Origin: Pseudomonadaceae bacterium UBA836 | Lineage (GTDB): Bacteria; Pseudomonadota; Gammaproteobacteria; Pseudomonadales; Pseudomonadaceae | DNA length: 9,911 bases | Direction of reading: 5' to 3' | NCBI GenBank assembly: GCA_002296055.1 | Contig: DBHE01000145.1 | Span: 1-9,911 of the forward strand | Shown here: one piece after another, positions 1 through 6,725 of the stretch | Layout of the letters: every line of letters begins with the position of its first letter | Numbering within the stretch: position 1 is the stretch's first letter | The notes under the pieces: generated by a model | Seen by the model: only the letters and a program-made list of their open reading frames with translations | Database searches by the model: none | What the model was told of the DNA's origin: nothing | Program-made: the position numbers and the translations under genes

Positions 1-249
1 TACCTGCGCCTGCACGCCCAGGATCGCCCCGGCGTGCTGGCCAAGGTTGCCAGCATCCTGTCCGAGCGCGGCATCAATATCGAATCCATCATGCAGAAGG
101 ATGTGGAAGAGCAGGACGGCCTGGTGCCGATGATTCTGCTGACCCACCGCGTGCGCGAACAGGACATGAACGACGCCATCGCCGCTCTGGAAGCACTGGA
201 CGACATCGCCGGCCCGCTGATGCGGATTCGCGTGGAACAACTGGACTAA
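1..249 (+). CDS. hom: Homoserine dehydrogenase, C-terminal ACT domain (partial)
   Basis: The reading frame is open from the left edge and ends at TAA 247-249, so only the last 82 residues are visible. They form one ACT domain: it opens with a YLRLHAQDRPGVLAKVA segment, continues with a helix containing RGINIESIMQKD, and ends with an IRVEQLD strand. This is the typical C-terminus of the long, feedback-regulated homoserine dehydrogenase, which reduces aspartate semialdehyde to homoserine in the cytoplasm. In that family the ACT domain mediates inhibition by threonine. The catalytic and NADP-binding domains lie outside the window. The identity is supported by thrC immediately downstream on the same strand, the usual pseudomonad arrangement. 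No promoter is visible, and the two genes are probably co-transcribed. Confidence 0.93.
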   Translation, partial: YLRLHAQDRPGVLAKVASILSERGINIESIMQKDVEEQDGLVPMILLTHRVREQDMNDAIAALEALDDIAGPLMRIRVEQLD

Positions 250-252
250 TCC

Positions 253-326
253 AGCGGCAAGCGACAAGTCACAAGCGGCAAGCAACCCCGACGGTGCTTG
301 CGGCTTGTAGCTTGCGGCTTGCAGCT
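253..326 (+). repeat. Long imperfect hairpin of tandem 7-nt units between hom and thrC
   Basis: The left arm 253-284 and right arm 295-326 are complementary without gaps at 26 of 32 positions, plus one possible G-U pair, around a 10-nt loop (285-294). Each arm is a short tandem repeat: four CAAGNNN heptads fill 258-285, and four GCTTGNN heptads fill 296-323. The hairpin begins four bases after the hom stop codon. No T-run follows, so it is not a standard intrinsic terminator. It may stabilise or process the hom-thrC transcript, reduce read-through, or be a copy of a dispersed palindromic repeat. The structure is read directly from the sequence; the function is unknown. Confidence 0.85.
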
Positions 327-341
327 CAAACCGAAGGTTTG
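327..341 (+). promoter_or_regulatory. thrC ribosome binding site inside a small hairpin
   Basis: CAAACC (327-332) pairs perfectly with GGTTTG (336-341) around a GAA loop. The only plausible Shine-Dalgarno sequence for thrC, GAAGG at 333-337, spans the loop and the first two bases of the right arm, 9 nt before ATG 347. Folding would partly hide the site. The hairpin directly abuts the longer hairpin at 253-326. The pairing is seen in the sequence; any effect on translation is inferred. Confidence 0.55.
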
Positions 342-346
342 CCGTT

Positions 347-1756
347 ATGCGTTATATCAGTACCCGTGGCCAGGCTCCGGCCCTGAATTTTGAAGACGTT
401 CTGCTGGCTGGTCTGGCGTCTGATGGTGGTCTGTACGTCCCCGAGAATCTGCCGCGCTTTACCCAGGAGCAGATTGCGTCCTGGGCTGGTCTGCCGTACC
501 ACGAGCTGGCGTTCAACGTCATGCGCCCGTTCGTCACCGGCAGCATTCCAGACGCCGACTTCAAACAGATTCTGCAAGACACCTACGGCGTTTTTGAGCA
601 CAAGGCGGTCGCCCCGTTGCGTCAGCTGGACAGCAACGAGTGGGTGATGGAGCTGTTCCACGGCCCGACTCTGGCGTTCAAAGACTTTGCCCTGCAGCTG
701 CTGGGTCGCCTGCTCGACTACTTCCTGGTCAAGCGCGGCGAGCGCGTGGTGATCATGGGCGCAACCTCCGGTGACACCGGTTCTGCGGCTATTGAAGGCT
801 GCAAGGCCTGCGAAAATGTCGACATCTTTATCATGCACCCGCACAACCGGGTGTCCGAGGTGCAGCGTCGCCAGATGACCAGCATCCTCGGCGACAACAT
901 CCATAACATTGCCATCGAAGGTAACTTCGATGACTGTCAGGAGATGGTCAAGGCCAGCTTCGCCGATCAGGGCTTTCTCAAGGGCACCCGTCTGGTTGCA
1001 GTCAACTCGATCAACTGGGCGCGCATCATGGCGCAGATCGTTTACTACTTCCATGCGGCTCTGCAGCTGGGTGGTCCGGCGCGCTCCATGGCGTTCTCGG
1101 TGCCCACCGGCAACTTTGGCGACATCTTTGCCGGTTACCTGGCGCGCAACATGGGCCTGCCGATCAGTCAGCTGATTGTTGCCACCAACCGCAACGACAT
1201 CCTGCACCGCTTCATGAGTGGCAACCAGTACGACAAGGACACGCTGCACCCGTCGCTGTCGCCGTCGATGGACATCATGGTGTCCTCCAACTTTGAGCGT
1301 CTGCTGTTTGACCTGCACGGTCGTAACGGCCGCTTGGTATCCGAGCTGATGGACGCCTTCAAGGTCAGCGGCAAGCTGTCTGTTGAAGATGATCGCTGGA
1401 CCGAGGCGCGCAAACTGTTCGACTCGCTGGCGGTAGACGACGAAGGCACCTGCGCGACCATCGCCGAGGTATTCGAGCAGTGTGGCGAAGTATTGGACCC
1501 GCACACCGCCATTGGCGTGCGTGCAGCCCGCGAGTGCCGTCGTTCGCTGTCGACCCCGATGATCACCCTGGGCACCGCCCATCCGGTCAAGTTCCCGGAT
1601 GCGGTTCGCCAGGCGGGCGTGGGTGAGGCGCTGCACCTGCCGGCACACCTGAGCGATCTGTTTGAGCGCGAAGAGCGTATGACCGTGCTGGCGAACAGCC
1701 TGGCTGATGTGCAGGGCTTTGTTGCCGCTCACGGCAATCGTGGCAAGCCGCTCTAA
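347..1756 (+). CDS. thrC: Threonine synthase
   Basis: This 469-residue pyridoxal-phosphate enzyme converts O-phosphohomoserine to threonine and phosphate, the last step of threonine synthesis, in the cytoplasm. The N-terminal threonine-synthase domain is at about 1-80 (MRYISTRG start, then DGGLYVPENLP at 26-36). The cofactor lysine is K112 in FHGPTLAFKD. The glycine/serine-rich GATSGDTGSAA segment is at 138-148, and the phosphate-binding PTGNFGD at 253-259. The length fits the long proteobacterial form. ATG 347 is preceded by GAAGG 333-337, and the MRYISTRG N-terminus matches the family. It lies 97 bp after hom, probably in one operon, and is followed by a strong terminator at 1775-1798. All expected active-site motifs are present. 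A 483-codon open frame on the opposite strand is a codon-bias shadow. Confidence 0.97.
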   Translation: MRYISTRGQAPALNFEDVLLAGLASDGGLYVPENLPRFTQEQIASWAGLPYHELAFNVMRPFVTGSIPDADFKQILQDTYGVFEHKAVAPLRQLDSNEWVMELFHGPTLAFKDFALQLLGRLLDYFLVKRGERVVIMGATSGDTGSAAIEGCKACENVDIFIMHPHNRVSEVQRRQMTSILGDNIHNIAIEGNFDDCQEMVKASFADQGFLKGTRLVAVNSINWARIMAQIVYYFHAALQLGGPARSMAFSVPTGNFGDIFAGYLARNMGLPISQLIVATNRNDILHRFMSGNQYDKDTLHPSLSPSMDIMVSSNFERLLFDLHGRNGRLVSELMDAFKVSGKLSVEDDRWTEARKLFDSLAVDDEGTCATIAEVFEQCGEVLDPHTAIGVRAARECRRSLSTPMITLGTAHPVKFPDAVRQAGVGEALHLPAHLSDLFEREERMTVLANSLADVQGFVAAHGNRGKPL

Positions 1757-1774
1757 GCTGAGCTGCTGACACAG

Positions 1775-1813
1775 CAACGGCGCCTTTGGGCGCCGTTGTT
1801 GTTTGTGCGTTTT
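1775..1813 (+). terminator. Intrinsic terminator of the hom-thrC operon
   Basis: A perfect 10-bp GC-rich stem (CAACGGCGCC at 1775-1784 with GGCGCCGTTG at 1789-1798) closes a TTTG tetraloop and is followed on the plus strand by the T-rich run 1799-1813. It starts 18 bp after the thrC stop codon. The strength and polarity fit termination of hom-thrC before the convergent ohr gene. Confidence 0.9.
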
Positions 1814-1816
1814 AAG

Positions 1817-1836
1817 AAGGCGTTGATCAACGCCTT
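1817..1836 (-). terminator. Perfect 20-bp palindrome overlapping the ohr stop codon
   Basis: AAGGCGTTGA at 1817-1826 is exactly complementary to TCAACGCCTT at 1827-1836. The palindrome includes two bases of the ohr stop codon (TTA at 1835-1837 on the plus strand). On the minus strand only a weak TTCTT stretch follows, so if it terminates ohr it does so without a proper U-tract. Its position at the exact gene end, back-to-back with the thrC terminator, suggests transcript end formation or 3' end protection. Being a perfect inverted repeat with no loop, it could instead be a protein-binding site. Confidence 0.5.
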
Positions 1837-2263
1837 ACTCAACCCGCGTCAGCGTCACATCAATGTTGCCGCGGGTAGCGTTGGAGTAAGGGCAGACCTG
1901 GTGAGCAGCGTCGATCAGCTGTTTGGCCTGATCGTCGTTCATGCCGGGCAGGCTGACGCGCAGTTCCACTTCAATGCCGAACCCCTGCGGAATCTGACCG
2001 ATACCGACCACGCCCTCAACGGACGCATCAGCGGGCATGGGCAGCTTGTCTCGACCAGCGACAAATTTCATTGCGCCGATAAAGCAGGCGGAGTAACCGG
2101 CAGCAAACAGCTGTTCCGGGTTGGTGCCTTGGCCGCCGGCGCCGCCCAGTTCTTTCGGGGTGGTCAGCTCGATATCCAGTACGCCGTCGGAGGAAATGGC
2201 ACGGCCGTCACGGCCGCCGGTGGCTTCGGCTGAGGCGCGGTATACAACCTGTTGAATAGACAT
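1835..2263 (-). CDS. ohr: Organic hydroperoxide resistance protein (Ohr)
   Basis: This 142-residue cytoplasmic thiol peroxidase of the OsmC/Ohr family reduces organic and fatty-acid hydroperoxides. In the family, peroxidatic and resolving cysteines are recycled through lipoylated proteins. The sequence shows C60 ([11 protein letters not shown]) and C124 ([12 protein letters not shown]), with R18 (GGRDGR) and E50 (NPEQLF) in the positions known to organise the active site. These motifs separate Ohr from OsmC. The start is ATG 2263: it has AGGAG (2275-2271) 7 nt upstream and gives the normal family length; an upstream in-frame start at 2323 would add 20 residues of non-family sequence and run through the promoter. 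It converges on thrC and diverges from an efflux operon. Two palindromes upstream suggest repression by a MarR-type OhrR, whose gene is not in the window. Confidence 0.95.
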   Translation of the reverse strand: MSIQQVVYRASAEATGGRDGRAISSDGVLDIELTTPKELGGAGGQGTNPEQLFAAGYSACFIGAMKFVAGRDKLPMPADASVEGVVGIGQIPQGFGIEVELRVSLPGMNDDQAKQLIDAAHQVCPYSNATRGNIDVTLTRVE

Positions 2264-2289
2264 GGAGTGTCTCCTATGAAAAAGTCTGA

Positions 2290-2319
2290 AATATAGATTG
2301 CGTGCAATCTTGTTTGACA
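2290..2319 (-). promoter_or_regulatory. Candidate sigma-70 promoter of ohr
   Basis: On the minus strand, TGTCAA (2319-2314) and TATATT (2295-2290; five of six -10 consensus bases) are separated by 18 bp. Transcription would start near 2283, giving a leader of about 20 nt with the Shine-Dalgarno site at 2275-2271. The palindrome 2295-2310 sits inside the spacer, as expected for repression by steric block. The -35 is weak. An alternative pair, TTGCGC (2346-2341) with TATGCT further down, is possible. Confidence 0.45.
2295..2310. promoter_or_regulatory. Palindromic operator 1 upstream of ohr
   Basis: AGATTGC-GT-GCAATCT has 7-bp arms that are perfectly complementary around a 2-bp centre. It overlaps the candidate ohr promoter spacer. 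An almost identical copy lies at 2334-2349. Paired palindromes of this size in front of ohr are what a dimeric MarR-family repressor such as OhrR would bind. The identity of the regulator is inferred, since no regulator gene is present here to confirm it. Confidence 0.6.
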
Positions 2320-2333
2320 GCATAGCACAAACT

Positions 2334-2349
2334 AGATTGCGCGCAATAT
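2334..2349. promoter_or_regulatory. Palindromic operator 2 between ohr and the efflux operon
   Basis: AGATTGCGCGCAATAT contains the perfect 12-bp palindrome ATTGCGCGCAAT (2336-2347) and matches operator 1 at all but two bases. The two centres are 39 bp apart. This copy is farther from ohr and closer to the divergent efflux genes, so one regulator could act on both directions. Function is inferred. Confidence 0.55.
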
Positions 2350-2450
2350 TATTCAGTGTGTGCTTTCGCTATATCGTGAAACATTCTCATTACGCTTAAT
2401 CTGTCTGAATGCGCGGATTTCTGGCATGCTGTCGGCCCCCTTGAAGTTGC

Positions 2451-2456
2451 AGGAGG
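2451..2456 (+). promoter_or_regulatory. Consensus ribosome binding site that decides the adaptor start
   Basis: AGGAGG, the full Shine-Dalgarno consensus, lies 8 nt before GTG 2465. Neither upstream in-frame candidate, GTG 2360 nor ATG 2426, has a comparable site. The GTG start places a clean signal peptide at residue 1. The stretch from the second palindrome to here is AT-richer than the genes; I see no convincing promoter in it. Confidence 0.8.
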
Positions 2457-2464
2457 CTACTTCC

Positions 2465-3532
2465 GTGCTGCGCACCGTCCTTGTTGTGTCCCTTGTGTTT
2501 TTGACTTCTCTGGCATCTGCGGAAACCGCCGTGCCGGTGCGGATTACGACCTCCACTCTGCAGCCCTTGGTGGAGATGGTGCCGGTGAGCGGTAGCGTCA
2601 CCACGGCGCGGGTGGCTACCTTGTCGGCCGAAGTGGAGGGGCGCGTCGCCAGCCTGCCGGTTGAAGAGGGGCAGCAGGTTGAGCAGGGCACGCTCCTGTT
2701 GGCGCTGGATGATGAACTGGCGCAGCGCGATCTGGATCGCGAACGTGCCGAAGTGGCGCGTCTGAATAGCACGCTGGAAGACACTCGCCGCCGCTTGGGC
2801 GAGGCGCGTACCCTGATTGAGCGCCGCAGTATTGCCGCCAGTGAGGTGCGTAGTCTGGAAGCCGCCGTGGCGCAGGCGGATGCAGCGCTGGCCGGTGCAC
2901 GTGCCAATCTGCAGCGGCGTGAAGCCGAAGTGCGCCGCCACCAGTTGCAGGCCCCGTTCAGCGGCGTGATCAGCCGCCGCCTGACCGAGCTGGGCGAATG
3001 GGTGCAGCCCGGTACCGGTGTGCTGGAGCTGATGACGCTGCAACAGTTGCGCGCCGATTTGCAGGTACCGCAACGCTATTACGCTCGCGTTCAGCCCGGT
3101 AGCCAGGTTGAGCTGCAGTTTGAGGGGCACCCGGGCCAGCGTTTTGCCCTGCCGGTGTCGGCCCGTATCCCGTTGAGCAGCCAGCAGGCCCGTACGTTTT
3201 TGCTGCGTATCGAGTTACCGGATGATATTCCGGGCCTGATCCCGGGTATGTCAGTTCAGGGCGATCTGCTGCTGGATCAGGATCAGCAGGGTGTGGCGGT
3301 GTCGCGCGATGCCTTGCTGCGCCACGCCGATGGCCGTGTTGCGGTCTGGCGCGTGGTCAACGAGCAAGGCCAATGGCGTGCCCGCGAGCAGCAAGTGGTA
3401 CCCGGGCTGGCCTTTGACGGGCTGATCGAGCTGCGCGAGGGTCTGCAGGCCGGCGAGCAGGTAGTGGTTGAGGGCAACGAGAGCCTGCGCGAAGGGCAGT
3501 TGCTCAATGTGCTGAACCAAGAGGCCAACTGA
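2465..3532 (+). CDS. RND efflux periplasmic adaptor (membrane fusion protein)
   Basis: This 355-residue protein would link the inner-membrane pump encoded next to an outer-membrane channel. A Sec signal peptide covers residues 1-19 (hydrophobic VLVVSLVFLTSL, then ASA before E20); there is no lipobox cysteine, so it is soluble or peripheral rather than a lipoprotein. The first half of the lipoyl-like domain is at about 52-83, a charged helical hairpin rich in Arg/Glu/Ala at about 83-160, the second lipoyl half at 163-190 (APFSGVISRR), a beta-barrel domain follows, with IPGMSVQGDLLL at 259-270, and a membrane-proximal domain runs to the end. At the hairpin tip the Arg and Ser of the TolC-contact motif known from AcrA appear replaced (E113, L117, A124 by hand alignment). 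GTG 2465 is chosen because of AGGAGG at 2451-2456. The stop lies one base before the pump gene. Substrate is unknown. Confidence 0.9.
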   Translation: MLRTVLVVSLVFLTSLASAETAVPVRITTSTLQPLVEMVPVSGSVTTARVATLSAEVEGRVASLPVEEGQQVEQGTLLLALDDELAQRDLDRERAEVARLNSTLEDTRRRLGEARTLIERRSIAASEVRSLEAAVAQADAALAGARANLQRREAEVRRHQLQAPFSGVISRRLTELGEWVQPGTGVLELMTLQQLRADLQVPQRYYARVQPGSQVELQFEGHPGQRFALPVSARIPLSSQQARTFLLRIELPDDIPGLIPGMSVQGDLLLDQDQQGVAVSRDALLRHADGRVAVWRVVNEQGQWRAREQQVVPGLAFDGLIELREGLQAGEQVVVEGNESLREGQLLNVLNQEAN

Positions 3533-3533
3533 T

Positions 3534-6500
3534 ATGTTCCAGGCCATCACCCGCCACGGCATTCTGGTCACCGTGGCGCTGCTGATTTTGTGTGTATTGG
3601 GCACCATGGCAGCGCTGCGGATTCCGGTGCAGATGATCCCCGACCTGGAAACCCGCACCATCACGGTCGAAACCGAATGGCCAGGGGCTACGCCGCAGGA
3701 TATCGAGAAGGAGATTCTGGTCGAGCAGGAGGAGTTCCTGCGCAACCTGCCCAACCTGGAGCGCATCAGCTCCGTTGCAGGCACCGGCTGGGCCGAGATT
3801 GAGCTGGACTTTCCCTTCGGTGTGGACCTCAACGAAACGCTGATTCGCGTTAATAACGCGCTGACCCAAGTGTCGGGTTATCCCGAGAATGTCGACCAGC
3901 CCTCGGTCAACGCCACCTCGTTTTCTGCCAATGCCTTTATGCACATGGCGATCTCGCCGTTGGACGGCAACCCGCGCAATCTGGATATGGATATGTTGCG
4001 CGACTACATCGAAGACAACGTGCGGCCTCGGTTGTCTGCGGTTAATGGCGTCGCGCAGGTTGATGTGCGCGGCGGCGCGGCGCGGCAGGTGCAGGTGCGT
4101 CTGTACCCCGAGCGCCTGGCGCTGCACGGGCTGACCCCGGCGCGGGTGCGTGATGCCCTGCGGGCGCGCAACCGTGATATCTCCGGTGGCGAGATTGATA
4201 GCGGCAAGCGCCGCTTTCTGCTGCGTACCGTGGGCCGTTTCGAGAGCCTGGACGAGGTGCGTCAACTGGTGGTCGACCGGCGCGGCGATAGCCTGATACG
4301 TCTGCAGGACCTGGCCGACGTCACCCTGGACCACGCGCGCATCGGTCAGCGCGCCTACGTTAACGGTGCACCGGTGATCAGCCTGGCGGTGCGCCGCGAG
4401 AGTGGCTCGAATGTGATCGCCATCAAGGACGCCATGCTGGCGGAAATGGAACTGCTCAACCAGGAGCTGCTGAATCCGCAGGGCATGCAGATCAAGCTCA
4501 ATTCCGACGATGTGGTCTATGTACGCGACTCGGTGTTCAACGTCTGGAAGAACCTGATCCTTGGTGCGCTGCTGGCCTCGTTGATCATGTATCTGTTTCT
4601 GCGCTCGTGGCGCGTCACGCTGATCGGCGTGCTGGGCATTCCGGTTTGTACCATTGCCGCTTTTCTTGGCTTGATGCTGACCGGACGCACCATCAACGTC
4701 ATCTCACTGGCCGGGGTGGCCTTTGCCATCGGCATGACCCTGGATAACAGCATTGTGGTGCTTGAGAGCATCGAGCTGGAGCGGCGGCGCGGTATGGACC
4801 GGCTGCGCGCGGCTGTGGCAGGGGTAAGCAAGGTTTGGCCCGCCATTCTGGCCTCCACCCTGACTACCGTGATGGTGTTTCTGCCGGTGATGTTTATCCA
4901 GGAGGAGGCCGGCCAGCTGTATTCAGACATTGCCATCGCCATTACCTCGGCGATTCTGGTGTCCATGCTGGTGGCCATTACCGCCGTGCCGGCTGCCTGT
5001 GCCCGGCTGCGTGGCGGCGAGCTGGAACAGGCCAGTGGTAACGGCAGGTTGGCCGGGCGCTGCGCCGATATGGTCGGCTGGCTGCTGGCCACCGCTCGTC
5101 GACGGCTGCTGTGCGCCTTGGCCGTGGTAGGCGGCAGCCTGCTCATCGTTCTGACCCTTACGCCGCCGGCCGAATACCTGCCCGAAGGTGAAGAAGCAAA
5201 GACCTTTGCCATGATGAATGCGCCGCCCGGCTACAACCTGGCCAGCATGCAAAAAATTGCAGGCCAGGTGCAGGCGCATTTCCTGCCCTACACCGAGACC
5301 CAGGCCGATGCCTACCAGGATGGCGACAGCCCGGTACCGGCCATTTCCATGCTGATGATGAACGTGTCCACCGAGGGACTATGGACCGTGGTGGTGCCAA
5401 GAGATCCGGCCGACATCGATGCGTTGATGGCGGCGTTGGTCGAGCATTACCGGAGCTACCCGGGGATGCGGGCCTTTGCCACCCGTGGCTCTATCATCAG
5501 CAGCAACGATGGCGGTACCCGTAGCATTAACCTGGATATCTCCGGCCCTGATCTGGCCACACTCTACGATGTGGCGCGTCTGGCCTACGACCGTGCCGGC
5601 GAGATTTTCGAAGACCCGTCCATCCAGTCCGCCCCTTCCAGTCTGAGCCTGGCGCAGCCGCTGCTGCAGGTGTACCCGGATTGGGAGCGCGCTGCCGAGC
5701 TGGGGCTGGACGCCGACAGTATCGGCTTCTCGGTGGCGGCCCTGACCGATGGCAGCTACGTGGGCGAGTACTTTCAGGATGACGACAAGGTTGATATCTA
5801 CTTCTACAACGCCATGGCTATGCAGCCCGATCTGCAAACCCTGCGCGGTTTGACGCTGTATACGCCGAGCGGCCAGGTGCTGCCGTTATCGTCGCTGGCG
5901 CGTATCGAGGAAGAGGTAGACACCAGCATGGTGCGGCGGGTCGACGGCCGGCGCACGCTGACGCTGAATATCATCCCGCCTCGTTCAGTGCCGCTGGAGG
6001 CTGGTGTGGAGCAGGTGCGCACTGAGCTGGTGGAGTATCTACGCGCCCAGGGTCAGGTGCCACTGGGAGTCAACCTGTCCATTTCGGGTGCCGCAGACCA
6101 GTTGGATGCCACCCGCGACTCGCTGAGCAGCAACTATCTGGCGGCGCTGTTGATTGTCTTCTTGCTACTGGTGGCCATCTTCCGTCATTGGGGCTATCCG
6201 CTGCTGATCATGATCAGCATCCCGCTGGGTATGGCCGGCGGCCTGGCCGGGTTGGCGCTGCTAAATCTGGCAGGTGGTGTGTTCGCAGCGTTGGGTATGG
6301 GCGGCTTCAGTCAGCCTTTGGACATGATCACCATGCTGGGTTTTCTGATTCTCATGGGCACGGTGGTGAATAACCCGATCCTGATTGTGGATCGCTCGAT
6401 CGATAATCTGGACCACCAAGGCATGACGCCGATAGAAGCGGTTCGGGAGGCAGTAGAGGCACGTCTGCGGCCAATCGCCATTTCGACCCTGACCACCCTG

Positions 6501-6683
6501 TGCGGGATCGCACCGCTGGTGTTTTTGCCGGGCGCTGGTACTGAGCTGTATCGCGGCGTCGGGGTGATCGTGATGGCAGGTATTCTGGGCGCGCCTCTGG
6601 TGACCCTGACCTTGCTGCCTGTGATGCTGTACACGGTGCTGAATTGGCGTGCCAAGCGCCAGCCGGAGGGCGCGGCGAGTTGA
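3534..6683 (+). CDS. RND (HAE-1-like) efflux pump inner-membrane subunit
   Basis: This 1049-residue protein, the same size as AcrB, is a proton-driven exporter of the resistance-nodulation-division superfamily and probably trimeric. TM1 is at about 10-29; a first periplasmic porter domain follows to about 335; TM2-TM6 lie at 337-488 and TM7 at about 525-541; the second porter domain spans about 545-865; and TM8-TM12 lie at 869-1036. The TM4 motif GMTLDNSIVVLE (400-411) aligns with AcrB's Asp407-Asp408 motif but reads D404-N405. In TM10, VNNPILIVD (945-953) has N946 where AcrB has Lys940. The TM11 RLRP (977-980) is kept. It follows the adaptor by one base, with AAGAGG (3519-3524) as ribosome binding site, and has no outer-membrane channel gene beside it. 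The sequence does not identify the substrate (drug, solvent, lipid or metal); heavy-metal CusA-type motifs were not recognised. Confidence 0.95.
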   Translation: MFQAITRHGILVTVALLILCVLGTMAALRIPVQMIPDLETRTITVETEWPGATPQDIEKEILVEQEEFLRNLPNLERISSVAGTGWAEIELDFPFGVDLNETLIRVNNALTQVSGYPENVDQPSVNATSFSANAFMHMAISPLDGNPRNLDMDMLRDYIEDNVRPRLSAVNGVAQVDVRGGAARQVQVRLYPERLALHGLTPARVRDALRARNRDISGGEIDSGKRRFLLRTVGRFESLDEVRQLVVDRRGDSLIRLQDLADVTLDHARIGQRAYVNGAPVISLAVRRESGSNVIAIKDAMLAEMELLNQELLNPQGMQIKLNSDDVVYVRDSVFNVWKNLILGALLASLIMYLFLRSWRVTLIGVLGIPVCTIAAFLGLMLTGRTINVISLAGVAFAIGMTLDNSIVVLESIELERRRGMDRLRAAVAGVSKVWPAILASTLTTVMVFLPVMFIQEEAGQLYSDIAIAITSAILVSMLVAITAVPAACARLRGGELEQASGNGRLAGRCADMVGWLLATARRRLLCALAVVGGSLLIVLTLTPPAEYLPEGEEAKTFAMMNAPPGYNLASMQKIAGQVQAHFLPYTETQADAYQDGDSPVPAISMLMMNVSTEGLWTVVVPRDPADIDALMAALVEHYRSYPGMRAFATRGSIISSNDGGTRSINLDISGPDLATLYDVARLAYDRAGEIFEDPSIQSAPSSLSLAQPLLQVYPDWERAAELGLDADSIGFSVAALTDGSYVGEYFQDDDKVDIYFYNAMAMQPDLQTLRGLTLYTPSGQVLPLSSLARIEEEVDTSMVRRVDGRRTLTLNIIPPRSVPLEAGVEQVRTELVEYLRAQGQVPLGVNLSISGAADQLDATRDSLSSNYLAALLIVFLLLVAIFRHWGYPLLIMISIPLGMAGGLAGLALLNLAGGVFAALGMGGFSQPLDMITMLGFLILMGTVVNNPILIVDRSIDNLDHQGMTPIEAVREAVEARLRPIAISTLTTLCGIAPLVFLPGAGTELYRGVGVIVMAGILGAPLVTLTLLPVMLYTVLNWRAKRQPEGAAS

Positions 6684-6701
6684 AACGGGTATACTCGCCG
6701 C
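6672..6701 (+). promoter_or_regulatory. Inverted repeat around the pump stop codon, with a -10-like box
   Basis: GCGGCGAGT (6672-6680) is exactly complementary to ACTCGCCGC (6693-6701), with a 12-nt loop whose first three bases are the pump stop codon TGA (6681-6683). No T-run follows, so it is not a classical terminator. The right part contains TATACT (6690-6695), a good -10 element for the EamA gene at 6726, but no matching -35 was found. It may be a processing or attenuation hairpin within one transcript, or part of a separate promoter. Confidence 0.5.
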
Positions 6702-6725
6702 CCATCTGACCTGGTTGGAGTCGAG

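Noticed and set aside
326..1777. A 483-codon open frame on the minus strand covering all of thrC.
   Set aside because: It is antisense to a gene with every threonine synthase motif, has a low-complexity Gln/His/Arg-rich translation and no family resemblance. Such frames are expected from GC-biased codon use.
2314..2319. A perfect TTGACA on the plus strand as -35 of the efflux operon.
   Set aside because: No acceptable -10 lies 16-18 bp downstream. The same bases read on the other strand serve as the weak -35 of ohr.
2376..2394. A Fur-box-like stretch (ATTCTCATTA core) before the efflux operon.
   Set aside because: Only 11 of 19 positions match the consensus by hand count and the left half is poor, so chance is likely in this AT-rich gap.
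2360..2464. A longer adaptor protein beginning at GTG 2360 or ATG 2426.
   Set aside because: The extra residues would bury the signal peptide, and neither start has a good ribosome binding site, whereas GTG 2465 has a consensus AGGAGG.
3504..4334. A 276-codon open frame on the minus strand opposite the pump gene, and further minus-strand frames inside the same gene.
   Set aside because: The pump protein is intact across this region, and the antisense translations resemble no protein I know.
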